64,000 bases of DNA. It comes from Isoetes taiwanensis (taxonomy: Eukaryota > Streptophyta > Lycopodiopsida > Isoetales > Isoetaceae). The DNA lies in assembly GCA_021234155.1 (NCBI GenBank), contig JAJEKV010000082.1, forward strand, positions 1,671,377 to 1,735,376, given 5' to 3'. The position numbers and the translations under genes are program-made. Positions 1 through 12,699 of this stretch are shown here, piece by piece. Position 1 is the first letter of the stretch; the number at the start of each line of letters is the position of its first letter. The notes below the pieces were generated by a model. It had not been told where the DNA came from. It did not search any database and was given only the letters and a program-made list of their open reading frames with translations.

Positions 1-3000
1 GCAAAAAGGACAAGAAAGGAGCTTTGCTGGGGTGTTCTAATTAAGAGAAGGCAAGTCTAATTATCAAAGAATGTCGGAAGGAGTTTGTGGAGGCCATTTC
101 TCAGCCGATGGCACTGCCAAAAGAACATTAAGATTTGGTTATTATTGACCAAGTCTATTCAAGGATTGCTATCACATTGTTGAATGCTGCCATCGATTTC
201 ATATCTTTGAAAAGAGGAGTTTACATCTTGCTGCGCTAAATGCCATAATTTGAACCTTTTCAAGTTTGGGGACTTGACTACAATCGAATAGTTACACCTC
301 CTTCATCTTTCTAGCATGCGAGTATTCTTATAACCACTGATTTATTTACAAAGTGGACTGACAAGCCAATGCATTCACTACTTCTAAGCCTATAACCATG
401 ATTGAGAATACTGAACTGAATTGAGATGAGAAGTAGCTCTTTGTAAGTTTTTCCCATTGCCATTCACCTTTATTCATCCTTTATCTTTATATGCGTGTGT
501 GTGTGTGTGTGAGCGCGCGCGCGCGCACACATAGGCGTGCCCTGCGCACGTGCACGCGTGCGCACGCACACACAAAAGATATTAGTGTGGTGTGTACATT
601 ATTAGCCATGTGCCTACAAGCACATGACTGTTTGTGAACACCTTAGATAAGGCACCAACACCAAAGACAATCATCAAGTGTGCCAGAACAAAAGCTGCAA
701 CTAAGTCACTGCCAAGCAACAAGAGGTAGAAAGGCACTTCGAAGTAGTTGCTCACAGCATCCAAGCATGGACAAATCATGACGTTCATGACATGGAGAAG
801 TCACGGACTCCACAGCATGACCCCCAACTCAGAAGGATTTAGAATCACTCCAGATTTCGCTTTTTCAGTAGATCTCACAGATTCACGAAGCCATTTTTGC
901 CTCAATTGCAGAGGGGGTTGCCATTTCTATCATTTTGCTATTTTGGGCCCAGGGTGCTGCTGTACTCTATATATGCATCTACTTTAGACTTGGACGTTCG
1001 CAAGATTTGGAGGTCTCTACCATTCCTAACCATAACACTTTGCTACATCAGAGATTTGTCAAATATTTTAGTCTAAAAGCATTTAATAAATCTCAATTGT
1101 CATCTCCGTCCTCTATTTTCTTTTTCTTTTGTTTCTTCCTTTCTTTTTTCCTTTCTTTTTTGCATCTAACGGTATTTCAAAATTGTGTGACATTTTCTGA
1201 GCAGGATCTTTCTATTTTATCCAAGAAACGCTATGTAGGTTATCTTGCAAAAGATCCAGATCTTACCAGAAAATTAACATGCATCATATATATGCCAATG
1301 TGGCATCTTCTATGCTTCTCCTCCACTTCCTCCGCCTCTCAATTTCATGTATAAGGGCACCCCATGCCCCTTGTGTTTTTTGAATGAAAATTGGGTAGTA
1401 GGCTATTTATACCTTGGACACTATTTTGAATCGAGTGTAGGGTATTTTTCTTTGAAGAAAATTTTGTTTATAACCTAAATTTGGCATAACGATTCTTCCA
1501 ACGTATTTCTTGATTTTGGAGTTGTAAGAATTATCATTTCGACTCTCCAAGGTGGTTTAATGCTAAGTTATGCAGGAATTGAGTTGAGAAGGAACCAAAA
1601 ATTGGGCCACAAAAATAAGAGCTTGACACTTTTTAAAACTAGATGTTGCGCTTGCCTGATGCATTGATCTGCACTATTTGGTTGGCTTTGATGTTCTTTT
1701 AATGAGGCGACACTAAAAAGGTGCGTTCCATGAATATTCCTCCAGCATGGATATTTATACCTTTTTTTGTCTTTAAAGATCAGAGTTGCCATTTCTTCAG
1801 TTTGTGGATTTGGAGATTAAATCTGTTATAGTTGATTATAAAAACTCCTATTATTTGTTTGGTTCGATTGGGTGTAGTCCGTTGGGTTATGAAATTAAGG
1901 ATCTTGTGTTCAGAGTCTCAAAGGAGGTAAGATCATATGTCCTCATAGATGCTACTGTCTGGCTATAACATAAAATACCTCTATCTATTATATGCGGAAT
2001 CAGAAATATAATTGTCAACTCTTATTACCTTCAAGAAGCAAAGCTCTATTCTCCAAACAACAGTTCCTTGATTTCAAATTTGGTGAAGAACTATTGTTCT
2101 AATTCAAAATATGTCTTGATGCTCGTCTTGTTCATGCATTTTCAAACAACTTTCCAGTTTATACCATTCCCAAAAGTATTCAAAAGTTGAGTTGAAATTT
2201 TTTGCTATCGGCCAAATAGTCGACTGCCCATGGACCAAAAATGGACCCAACTTTGCTCTAAACTTTATCCTAAAAATCAAGTCTCAACTCTTTGAAAATT
2301 TGGGCTCTTGTAATAACTTATTCTTAGCATTCTTGCACAAAAAAACACAGAAAAAATTCTCTTCCTCTTCCACAGTTCGAAAAGAGCCCATGTTCTTTAA
2401 AAACAATTAGACAAAGCTATCTTTAATGACAAAACTAATACTTGGGTTGATTACTCTAAGTGGTCTGGAGGTCTAGATCGTTAAGCATTGTGTGAGACTA
2501 ACTTCTGTTGGTGAGAAGCTAGGATTCCCATCAACAGTGAACATGTGCTTGAAGCATTTTGTCCGAATAGGGAAGAGGAAAGCATTGTTAATGTCCACTA
2601 GAGACTAACAATCTATGAGATGCGCACTCTACACCGATATTGCTTATTGAGACCGCACACGCTTTAGTTAGAATATATTTAGAATGAATCGCCAAACATC
2701 CATCAGTGATGATCTTGGATGTGGTAGAACTTATATTTGGAATACGCTCAGTTTGGCCTTCATCCCCAATCTAGTGGTAGGATAATGGTAACTAGTCTAG
2801 TAAAAACTAGTAAGTCGCACTAGGAGTAGGAGAGACGCAATAGAGCACTTGCCATACTTGGGGAACATTGGGCTATGGAGGAACAACAATAACATTGTAT
2901 AATGTACAGTAATATAGTTGTAGGTAAATGACATGGGTGGGAAATAGAGAATTGTTTTGGACTATTTGTAAGTTAGATATCGTTTTTTTTTGGGATGGAT

Positions 3001-3060
3001 GTGTATTGGCATACACTCGAAAAAACGGCGCCAATTTCACCCCTCTGGCAGGCGTTTGAT
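1..3060. other. No recognised gene; AT-rich DNA
   Basis: I see no conserved protein here. A plus-strand open frame at 935-1354 has a plausible coding stretch near 1198-1290 (reading SEQDLSILSKKRYVGYLAKD), but it follows a long T/C-rich low-complexity run (about 1118-1165) and I cannot assign it. The rest is AT-rich with short scattered open frames of chance length. Confidence 0.6.
491..573. repeat. Alternating purine-pyrimidine tract (GT/GC)
   Basis: A (GT)n run passes into a (GC)n run and then into mixed CACGTGCACGCGTGCGCACG sequence. Purine and pyrimidine alternate almost without interruption for about 80 bp. Such tracts are known to favour left-handed Z-DNA and to be unstable in length. 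Confidence 0.9.
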
Positions 3061-3075
3061 ATTCTTACCCTGGCT

Positions 3076-3500
3076 TCGGGGATCTCGAAGGTGTGATCCC
3101 GGAGGACGGGATCCCCAAGAGGTGTGATCCTGGAGGGCGGGATCCCACAGTAAGCATCGCTTACTACTTACTACGTAGTAACTGCGCAAAAATCCTGCCC
3201 CTTATAGGGGAAATCAGGGCAAACTTCCGATAGTTTTTTCTCGCTCAATCCTCCACGGAATCGAATGGGATATATTCGTGGGTGCTCGAACACGACTGGA
3301 GGAGATGATCAGGTAGCAGCGGAAGAGGAAGCAGGGCGAGTGCCGCTGCAACAAGCCTGCACGAATCCGGGCAAAAAATGCCTAAAAACTGCGCAGTAAC
3401 CCATTAACCTCGCAGTTAACTGCGGGATCCCGGAGGAGGGGATCCCGCGTGGGGATCCCAGAGGAGGGGATCCCATTTTGGGATCTCGGAGGGCATGATC
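3076..3500. repeat. GGATCCC-GAGGAGGG minisatellite in two blocks
   Basis: Two blocks (about 3076-3150 and 3421-3500) consist of short degenerate units built on GGGATCCCGGAGGAGGGGAT, so the BamHI-type palindrome GGATCC recurs many times. Between them lies about 270 bp of non-array DNA in which an ACTGCGCA motif occurs near both ends. Minus-strand open frames here read as Gly/Ser/Pro-rich low complexity and are by-products of the repeat. The surroundings are AT-rich, so the GC-rich block stands out. Confidence 0.8.
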
Positions 3501-6500
3501 AACCCAAACCATGGTAAAGCTATCCTCAGCCCCTTTGGCAAGGCAAAATTGAAAATAATGGATCCATGAGATTTAAAGAACCCTAACGAAGAAACCCCTA
3601 ATTTGACTGTTGGCCTGTGAAGCCGGACGAATCCTGCTCCAACCACCGACTTTGACACAAATTCTGCAATTTAATCTTAAAGAATGTTTGCCGGTCTAGT
3701 GTCAGCAGTAGTGGAGTGTCAGATCGAAGGTGAAATGTGAAGAAAACGGCTATGACAGATTTACCCTGGGGTTACTGCTGCGTCCTACAGTTTCATGTCT
3801 TCCATGTGACCACTCTTCTCGGGATAGATGACTCAGAGGTAATGCGCGCTCGCCTTTTTCAGATTTGATTTGTTCACGGGTTATGGAAGATGAGATTCAG
3901 GCATGCATTCTGACCTAAGTTACGGACTCCTAAATTTTTGTCTTTGCTGCTATTTTCTACATAATTTACCTGCCCTATTTTTGGTAATATTCTTTTCTAT
4001 GTGGCCCTTCTAAATTATTTTGCTGCGCTTAATCATGACTCCTTAAAAATAAAGCTGTCCTAAGACGTGTTCTTTAGTTTTTTCTGTCCTAATCTTAACT
4101 TGTCTCAAAAATTTCTACCCTAAGTTTTGGCCTTCTCTGGTACTTGTTCTTTACATACCTATAGTTACATTGTTTCACTTGTAATCATTTGCTTCTTAAA
4201 GTTAGAAAATTTTGTATCTTTTTATGTCCAAGATCTGTCACGGGCTATCCTGGCGTTTCTGGCATACTATGGTATGGCTTGAGTTTATGATAAAAAATTT
4301 CTTACTAATCTTCACTTATCAGATTATGTAGTTATGTTGAAAACTTGGCCTTCACAAAGGAGAAAATTTTACAAAGTGATATATGCTTAAGGTAGTGAAA
4401 AAGAGTAAGACAGCCAATTGGAAGGATCATTGTCTGCTGAAGCATAAGCTAAAAGCTCGGTGTGGTCTTACGAAACTTCTGTCATATGAAAGGTCCCAGC
4501 ATCATGGAAGATAGATAATGCATTTTGTCTTTTGTGAAGGCTCTATCCATTGCATCCTTGTAATGGGGATAAGATAGAGTGGCCAATTGGAGTGCCTCCC
4601 ACGCATACTTGGCACTTGTTTTCTTCAAAATAAACAGTTTATTTATTACTGGACCACTTTTAAGCCAAACCATGGGTCCCCTTTTTCAACTGATATGCCT
4701 ACCTTGTGCTTTTGAGCAATCTATTATTATGTCTTTTGGCTCCTTACGAAACCAATTAATTCCCTGTTCCTAATGGCACACGATAAGTGTGGCCCATTGT
4801 GAAAATGTTGGTTGTCCCGAAAGTATTAAGATTCCAGATCTAGATCTATGAATACAAACTGAAGCCACCTTTAAACCTTTTCAAGACACGCAGTGCGCGA
4901 TTCTCGAACTAACATTAAGTGCGCGATTCTCGAACTAACATTAACTTGTCATGAGATCCGCTTGATTATTGTTTGTAGCGTGGACAAGTGAGTCTCCTTT
5001 AATTCAATTCAATTCAATTCTTTATAGAAACATTGTCAATGTGTCAAATACACTTGCCACTTATATGTTGTGTAGTCCTACCATGGAGCTACGTCATTTT
5101 CAGAGGAACTATAGATTGGTATTGCTTGTGGGTGTTTGTTCTCTGCAAATTATGCATACATACATACATACATACATACCGATAGATAAATAGTAGCATT
5201 CATCAAATACCCACAATATACGATATAAAAGTTTACTTGCTTATATAGGGTTTCTTTGTTTCTCTGGAATATTTTATACAAGCTTTTATGCGAGATGATG
5301 TTTTTGTTGTTGTCTTGCTTGAAGGTAATTCAAGCAAGTCATTTTCAATGGATGGATAGAGTCTTGCTTCAACGTGCCACATGGAAGAGTTTCTATCCAT
5401 GACATAGAGGTTGTGGTTATGCATGTTTGCACAACTAACATTTTGACGTGGATGGTAGAAATGAGCGACATGACCTCAAAGCCACAACATAAATGTAAAA
5501 AAAAATGTGTTGTAGATTTGTTTAGCATATAGTTGTGGTTGTACTAGTTTGAAGAGGAATAGTTTGCTTAACTTCTCATCAAAAACAGGTCATAGGTTCA
5601 ACTTATGTGGACCTTTGCATATGATTTGGAAATGGTTCATTGGACTTACCTCCTTTAACATATAGCATTGAATAATGCAAAAATGTCAAGATGTGTAATT
5701 CAATGTTCCTCCACCAATATGGCCAGTGCGATTTCATGCGGCTGCAGATCTTGCATTTGAGAATTACGTAGCAAAAATTAAGCCTTTGTTTTATTTTATG
5801 GACAAAGAAACTTACAAAGAGGAATTTGAGGATTATGGATTTTAGCTGTAAAAGACATTGTAATGATGAAAATCGGATTCTAAGTCATGCATAATCTTTT
5901 TGTTTTGTTCAATAAAACTCTAGGTATGGTAATTGATTGTTTACCCAATGGCCACCTAACATTTTTATTGTTTGGGCGGATAATGCTTTTAAACTTGTAT
6001 GCTTTTTCAATTTTTGTTTGTCCGCTGAGCCAAGTGTTGATAGGTGGATTGTATGAATAAGACCCTTTAAAGGCTTGAAACCTCGATTTTAAAATTGGAT
6101 ACTTAAATTATATGACAGTTGGCCTTTATATAATTATCTCATGGGGCCATGATTGATGTTGAAACACATGAAGGAGAAGTGGACATGAATGAAAATATGG
6201 TCCATATTCTAAGCATCTGCGCGCCTCTTATAAATTCTTAGATAATACTAATAGGGAGGGAATGAATTTGCTTGGACGCACAAAGCTTGCCAAAAGCCAA
6301 AATTTATGGCTTGCTAGAATAGTTGATAACATGGCGCGACATTGCTTGGAAGGATTCTGGGCTCCAAAAATGAATTTGGAGCAGCTTTTCTTGGGAAGGG
6401 TTTTAAAGTTGGCTTGGTAGGGTTTTATAGTTGGTTAGGTTTTTATTGGCTATAGTTGCATGGAATTCCTACAATCCTTACCTAACTTATGGCTAAAGTT

Positions 6501-6940
6501 TCTAAAAAGATAAATAAGAAAATAGCCAAACCCATAAAGATTTTGGAATTTTATTGAGGATCAGGGTGTAAATTAATAACGTCCTAGATCTTAGAACATA
6601 AATTTGGTTTGGCTATAGTTGCATGAAATTCCCACAGTTCTTATCTACACTATGGCTAAAGTTTTCAAAGAGATAGAATAAAAAAAAAAAAAACCAAACC
6701 TATAAGGATTTTGGAATTTTATTGAGAATTTTGTAAAAAATAAGCTAAAACCTAACTAAAGTAAGAAAAATACCTTAGAAAAATATAGATTATTTTGGTG
6801 AAACTTACAAAATCTTTAGAGAATCTCATTATATTTGGCTAAACCTTCTTATTTTTTGAGATTTTTGTCCTAAAATTGCCAAAACCCTAATGGTCAAGCC
6901 CAAATTTTGTGACCTTGAATAATAGCTTCATTTATACCCT
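3501..6940. other. No recognised gene; AT-rich with small repeats
   Basis: Holds a perfect 26-bp tandem duplication (4893-4918 and 4919-4944), a (TTCAA)n run near 5000-5022, and an (ATAC)n run near 5155-5182. Two related AT-rich segments near 6420-6540 and 6600-6720 share phrases such as a GGCTATAGTTGCATG motif followed by an A-rich stretch, which suggests an old duplication. No coding sequence recognised. Confidence 0.6.
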
Positions 6941-6942
6941 TT

Positions 6943-9900
6943 TTTTTTTTGAGAATATAAGAATATATTAAACCACTGAATCACGATCAATTGCAATGAT
7001 AAAGTGTGGTGCTAGAAATGAGAGGTGCCATCGCGGTCCACAATAAATAGGAATGTCGACCAAATTCCCACTTAAGCGTACCCGGACAAGCTTGGGGCGT
7101 AAAACTGCACAGCTTATGCCCGCACTCAAGATGCGGAACCAGAAGGCTAAGCCTTGCATTTTAAAGACCCGGCTCTCGAGTCTTTTCCAAATCAACCACC
7201 GAAGCCAAGCTGCATAAATGAAGCACTTATGCGGCAGCCAATAACCGCTAGGAAAATACAGAAGAATGTTGACGCACTGATGAAGACTCAAAGGCTCGCA
7301 GGACAAGCATTTCCTCGTGCATAGGACAAGCGATTGCTCAGTGGTCTCTCGATCACCTCCACATGAGGGCATGTTTTCAGCTACACGAGGGGCTTGAACT
7401 TGTGGACTCGGACATTTCACCTGAGCTACGATTGCAGATCTTCCACAAAGAGGTAGATTTAGGAGGCAATGTATTCCCTTCCGCCTTCCACATGGCAGGC
7501 CACGCCCCAGGCTCTTGTGACCACTTGTAAGAAACTGGTAATGCTGAAGCACTAGAAGCCCATAAGCAGATGCTACAATGAGGGCCATCAAAATTATGGA
7601 AACTTCAGCGCGATTGACTTGAGAAGACAAGCGCAATAGAATAGCATTGCTTAATTAAGCCCAGAAATCAAAATACATGGGCAATGGTTCCCTAAAAACC
7701 ACAGTGCGGACGGCCTCCATGCAATCATGGATGGATGTTACCCTGCGTGATCAAGTTGATGCTACAGGTGGAAGAGCAGGAATCTGCAGGGAATCAGAGA
7801 TTGCCGGAGAAGCGATGGGCTACCGTACGTACTGGGGTCCAGTGAAGAACCTTGACCACCTTCCAGGCCTTTAGGAGACCCATGTAAGAAAAGGCAAAGC
7901 ATGGGAATGGCACGCCGGTCCTCAAGCGAGCCCGCGTATTTGGTATTTCCTAAACTTTAATAAGAGTGTAGCGAAGCGTATGAGCCAAACCTAGAGTTGT
8001 TGCTCTGCAACAGCTTTGCGGTCGTTTGACATACGAACAACGCCATTTTGGCGACACATCAAGCATACCCAAGCCTACGTTTTACGGAGCATACACACCC
8101 ATGCAAGCCGCTGCGTAGCCCCTCATAAGTAGCCCCAAACAAAATTATACGAATGGTGTCATCCAGCTGTAACACCACCAGCAAGTATCAAGTAACATGG
8201 AAGTGCCTCTGAGGAAACCGCTGACTTAGCTCACAGAGTGCAGCCATGGTAGAGTTTACTTCCTCTCCACGGGATTCGGATGCAGCTTAAGATTAATGTC
8301 TACGCGTACTTTTCATTGTATTCAACCAAAATGGTAGCCACCTACGGTTTGGCAGCTATATAATAGCGGTGTATAGGCAGAAGCCCGACTCAACCACGCG
8401 GGACATAGGTACCCATATGGCGGCGCTGACGGAGGATTTAAGCGAAGCTAAAGGCATCCAATATTGTAGACACAGAGATTTGGGCTCATCTGAAGAATAT
8501 ATCATCATAAATTGGCTGCAAACTGTTGCGACCCATCCCCCATCAGGGCACACTTTCCCCATTGTCGGCCATGCCACTGAAAGGCTGGGGAGAGCTTACT
8601 GCCACTATGAGTGAGCAGAAGGGGGCCAGAGGTATCCACCTGTCACCAGGCCCACATAGGGGTGAAAGAGGTCTCACCCTTGATGCCACCTTTGTCGCCC
8701 TGAGACACGTGCGGCTTCATAACAGTTCCACTGAAACTGAGTCCACACCCAAAGGCTGCGCATCATATCGCCAAGAGCTGCCCGGTACATTATATTCATA
8801 AACGGCAAAGTCGGTTTAAAAAGGACTGCACTAATCCTAAAACATTGCGCTCCTCAGCGACACGGCCGTATGAAGAATATTCGAGGAAGAAGCACGACTG
8901 CTCGCGTAATGGCATGAACAAAATAACGGCTTAAGCCTCTCCTTAAAGCCTTAGCTGATTTTACATACATTCTGAGACAACAGGTAATGAGCCTCAGGTC
9001 ATTGATGGTTTTTAGGATGCCCATTTTGGGAATAGCGCCTTGATACAACTGTATTGATGAGGATGCATCAGTTATTCCCCAAAGATCCACGCTACACTGC
9101 ACCCGCAGGAGTCCCCCACCACTCCAGTCTTCTTTGAAAAACTCCCTTTTGGTATTCCGTCCAGCCGGACATAGAACCCGCGAGGAGGGCATCGTCCCAG
9201 CTCTGCCACAATCAGCTGCTCTAAACTCTGTCTTTGGAAAGTGAGATTCTTGGCGATACATGGCACGGCTTCGGCTCGACTATAATGAGGAAGCCGGGCT
9301 CTCCTTGAAAAACACTGCGTAGTACAAGAACGCTACAAAAGGCCTTGACAGCATCGATTCTTTGCAAAACGATCCTGAGGTGTAACTATGGTCGGCCATA
9401 GGCTGTACGCATACTTCTGCCACAGCTGTTTGCCGCGGAAAAAGACTTTAGAGCAAGTGTGAGGCTAGCCCAGCCGATCAAACCCGCTTTGACCCTGGCT
9501 GAGACACCTTAGCCTCCCTCGATCCCAGTAAACACTGCCTCCGCAAGCCATCCCGGAGACCCAGCCCTCCTAAAGACTCAGTTCCGCAAGGCATCCAACC
9601 TCGGCCTTGAGCCAAAACCTTTGCACGCCCCCATTCTTTAAAGCTGAACACCTAGCCCAATGCCATAACTTCATACTCATTCCTTTATCGGCTGAATAAC
9701 CTGGCGCCAAAATGAGCTTACGGCGAGGTACATGACTCTGGATCTGAAAAGCTTGTGTTAAACAGAAGCATCTGAGAGGCGGGTGGTAGTCATAAACCAG
9801 CGAATGATCTGGGGAGTGTGATAGAGAAGATAAGCCATAACATTCACCCCTAGTGAAGGTTGGGCATAATTCAAGGCTGTGGAGTGCCATAAACTCTACT

Positions 9901-10060
9901 CCGGCCTAGAGTATGCCTACCATGCCCGGCCAATTATTGCACCAAATGAAATTCAATCACGGGAAGCTACGTCTGGTACACTCACTTTCAGCCTAAGCCA
10001 TTGGTCAGCTCAAAACCTGCCTTGCCACGAACCAATATTACCATGCACAGGCTCCACCAT
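6943..10060 (-). mobile_element. Heavily decayed LINE-like retroelement, minus strand
   Basis: Read on the minus strand, this GC-richer block ends at 6943-6953 in an A-rich tail (poly-T on the plus strand). Fragments in the right order resemble a LINE ORF2: SPDHSLV near 9780-9830 (like the end of an APE endonuclease), RPLSPL near 8660-8690 (like the PLSP motif of reverse transcriptase), and YDDIFF followed by AQISVSTILDAFSFA near 8430-8510 (like the DD box and the helix after it). Stops and frameshifts occur throughout. The longest open frame, 7636-6968 (222 codons), is not a recognised domain. Near 7390-7428 the minus strand shows tRNA-promoter-like words (TAGCTCAGG, then AGTTCAAGCCC), so the 3' part may instead be a SINE. 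Family uncertain; no target-site duplication found. Confidence 0.45.
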
Positions 10061-10349
10061 GTTAAAAGTCACAGGACAAACCATGTAGAACCCATACCAA
10101 AGTTGAAGCTTGTTTTGTGATTGTACTTATAAGCAACACTCTACAGTGGCGCACAAAGTGACAATTAGCAACTAATATAAAAAGAGGATTAGCCACACTA
10201 GGATTAACACACTAGAAGACAATAGTGGAGAATTTATTGCAAGTTTCTTTATTTAAAAGGAGTATTATTCATTTTGTTGTTCATTATATGGACCTAAAGT
10301 AAAGTGGAATAAATTAGCCTATACCATGTAGTCACATATTGGACATTGG

Positions 10350-12690
10350 TATCAAAGCCATGGCGAATAGGTCTCGATGAGGGAGAAATACCATGGTTTG
10401 AAGAAATGAATGATATGAAACTGCATGAACTTGGGTGAAAATGCTCATCACATGATGGTGCAATAGTCACGATGATGGATAAGCATTTTGTTACTTTGTG
10501 CTCAAATTTTGATTTGCATATATGCAATGGCAGCAATAGGTTCCCAGGCACAGGAATGTGCACATGCAAGGGAAAAATATTGTAGGCTATCTCATTTGCT
10601 CTGTGCATCCTACACATACGATTAAGAATTTCCAGATTTTAGATGGAAGTGCTAAGTCAGATCATCATCTGCTTGTGTTTACTATAGAGGCTAAGCAGAA
10701 AATGAAGCCGAGAAGTATGATGGATACCAAGAAGATGGACACGTACAAAACTATGATGGAGAATTGTTTTACAAGGACATGACAGTGTATGATGGGCAAA
10801 ACTCCCACGTATGCCTTAATTAAAGTGGCAAAAGTTATATCAATAATTCCATGTAATATGCGGTGTTGTTACATGACTAAGAAGGCAAAAGTATACCGGT
10901 TTTAACTACTTACACTGTGAATATCTGAGATAAATTGGATAAGTACTATAAACGTCTCACAAGAAGGAAGAAAAGGGCACACATTTGCGGGAGGCAAGTA
11001 GCTTTGTTAACTAATTGGGTACAATGCCAACACTTGTTTCGGAGGAAAATGAAGGGAAAGAAAGAGACTCTTAGCTGTTTGTCTAATGAGATGTTATTCC
11101 AATATCTTAGACAGTTGTACTTTAGAGAAGACGCAAAATACTCTACAAATAGCACTAGCATACATACTGATTGTTTCTTTTTTAAAGAGATAGGTAATGA
11201 TATAAGTAGTTTTGCTAATCGGAAGGTTGTTGACTCTCTATGATTAGTTGCAGAGATGATCAAATGGGCAAGAGAATATGTAATTGAGTACATTAGAAAA
11301 ATATTTAACAAAGCGGTTCAACAAGGCTTTCCTATTGATTGGCAGTCTAATAAAGTTTTTTGAGTGCATAAGAGTGGGGATAAAGAGCTTGTAAGTAATT
11401 ACTGTCATATTCTAATGAGCAATATGTGGGCTAAACTTTTTGCAACAATTATTGAAAGCAAATTATGCGGATGGACATAATCCAAATGGAGTTAGGGCTG
11501 ACAGTCAAGCAAGTTTTAGACCTCGGTATTCCACAATTTATCAACTTGTGACTATGTGAGTCCTTATGGAAACCGTCAGAGGTACAAGGAAACCACTTTT
11601 CTTTACATTTGTTAATTTTTCAAGACTCAGTATGAAAAGGTTTTTATTGAACTTTGTGTTCCGTAGCAGTGATGAAAGGATTGTGAGCAATATCGGCATT
11701 AAACAAGGATGTCCTCTGTCCCAACCATATTTGGCATTTTCGTTGATGAATAGAAGAGTGGATCATATATCAGGAAGGAACGAAGGCATCTTTGGTGGCG
11801 CACATAATTGCTTTACCGCGACACATGGATGACGTCGTATTAATTGCGAGAACAAAAGATGCTATGAACAAGCATTTTTGGAAGTAGTTTCTCAATTCTG
11901 CCACAACTCTGAAATGCATGTAAGTATCACCAAAACCAAGGTAATGGTGGTTGGAATACGGGAAAAACATTGCTTTCCATACAAAGAGCAGTGTTAGAAA
12001 CAATATCCTTTTTCAAGTATCTTAGAATTATTTGAGTAGTGATTATCGATGGAATCAATGCATAGAACAAGTGGGAATGCTATGAGCACTATATCCTATG
12101 CAGAAGAAGTGCAAGCAAAATGATCTTGGGATTTCCATTGAAGAGAATGCTTTATAAGACTCTTGTGGAAAATGTAATTCTTTGTAGTTGTGAAGTATGA
12201 GCCCGTAAATTCGGAAAAGATTCTTACATGCAGAATTGGAAATGAAATTTGCAAATACCATATGAAATCATGATAACATAGGCTGCTCTTTTGCCACTTG
12301 AGGCATGGGCAATGCTTTGATTTGCAGTGTATATAAATAGGGTAAAAGGTATGAATCCTGATAGATAATGTGTGGTATAAGGATGCAACCATATGATTTG
12401 TAAAATGGAATGTTAGTATGGATGAGTTGAGCAGGTCAAAGCAAGAAATTAGAAATGTTGTGGCAAGCAAATTTCAGAATAAGTTATGGAAGGTGCATAA
12501 AGTGAAGAAGTAGATGTACCAACAATATATGAAGCCTAATTTGCAAGAAGCCAAATATTTGTCAGATCATATACCCAAGCACTATTTGAAAATGATGACG
12601 TTTTCATTGTTTTGATCATACCGTTTTAGTGCAGTGAGTGCAGAAGGTGGAACGTGTTCTGAAATGAGATCTATAGCTTCAGAGGCCATG
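10350..12690 (+). mobile_element. LINE retrotransposon ORF2 remnant (endonuclease + reverse transcriptase)
   Basis: A 5'-truncated or decayed non-LTR retrotransposon. The C-terminal half of an APE-type endonuclease is readable at about 10470-10720 (LCSNFDLHICNG, later TCKGKNIVGYLICS, then SDHHLLVF, matching the family's SDH motif). Reverse transcriptase follows: FNKAVQQGFPIDWQ and HKSGDKELVSNY near 11295-11405, SQASFRPRYSTIYQLVT near 11500-11550, IKQGCPLSQP near 11695-11730, and the catalytic DD box as HMDDVVLIARTKDAM at about 11823-11868 with the usual Tyr-Ala replaced. An SKMILG..KRMLYKTLVENVILC stretch follows near 12110-12185. Frame changes and stops separate these blocks, so it is dead. 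The motif wording is unlike the usual plant L1 type (no NYRPISL..FVPGR pattern), which points to another LINE clade, but this was not tested by alignment. Confidence 0.85.
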
Positions 12691-12699
12691 GCCCAAAAT

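Noticed and set aside
10344-10360. TGGTATCAAAGCCATGG as a copia primer-binding site with an LTR before it
   Set aside because: The words fit, but LINE endonuclease sequence follows within about 120 bp and there is no gag or second LTR, so it may be chance.
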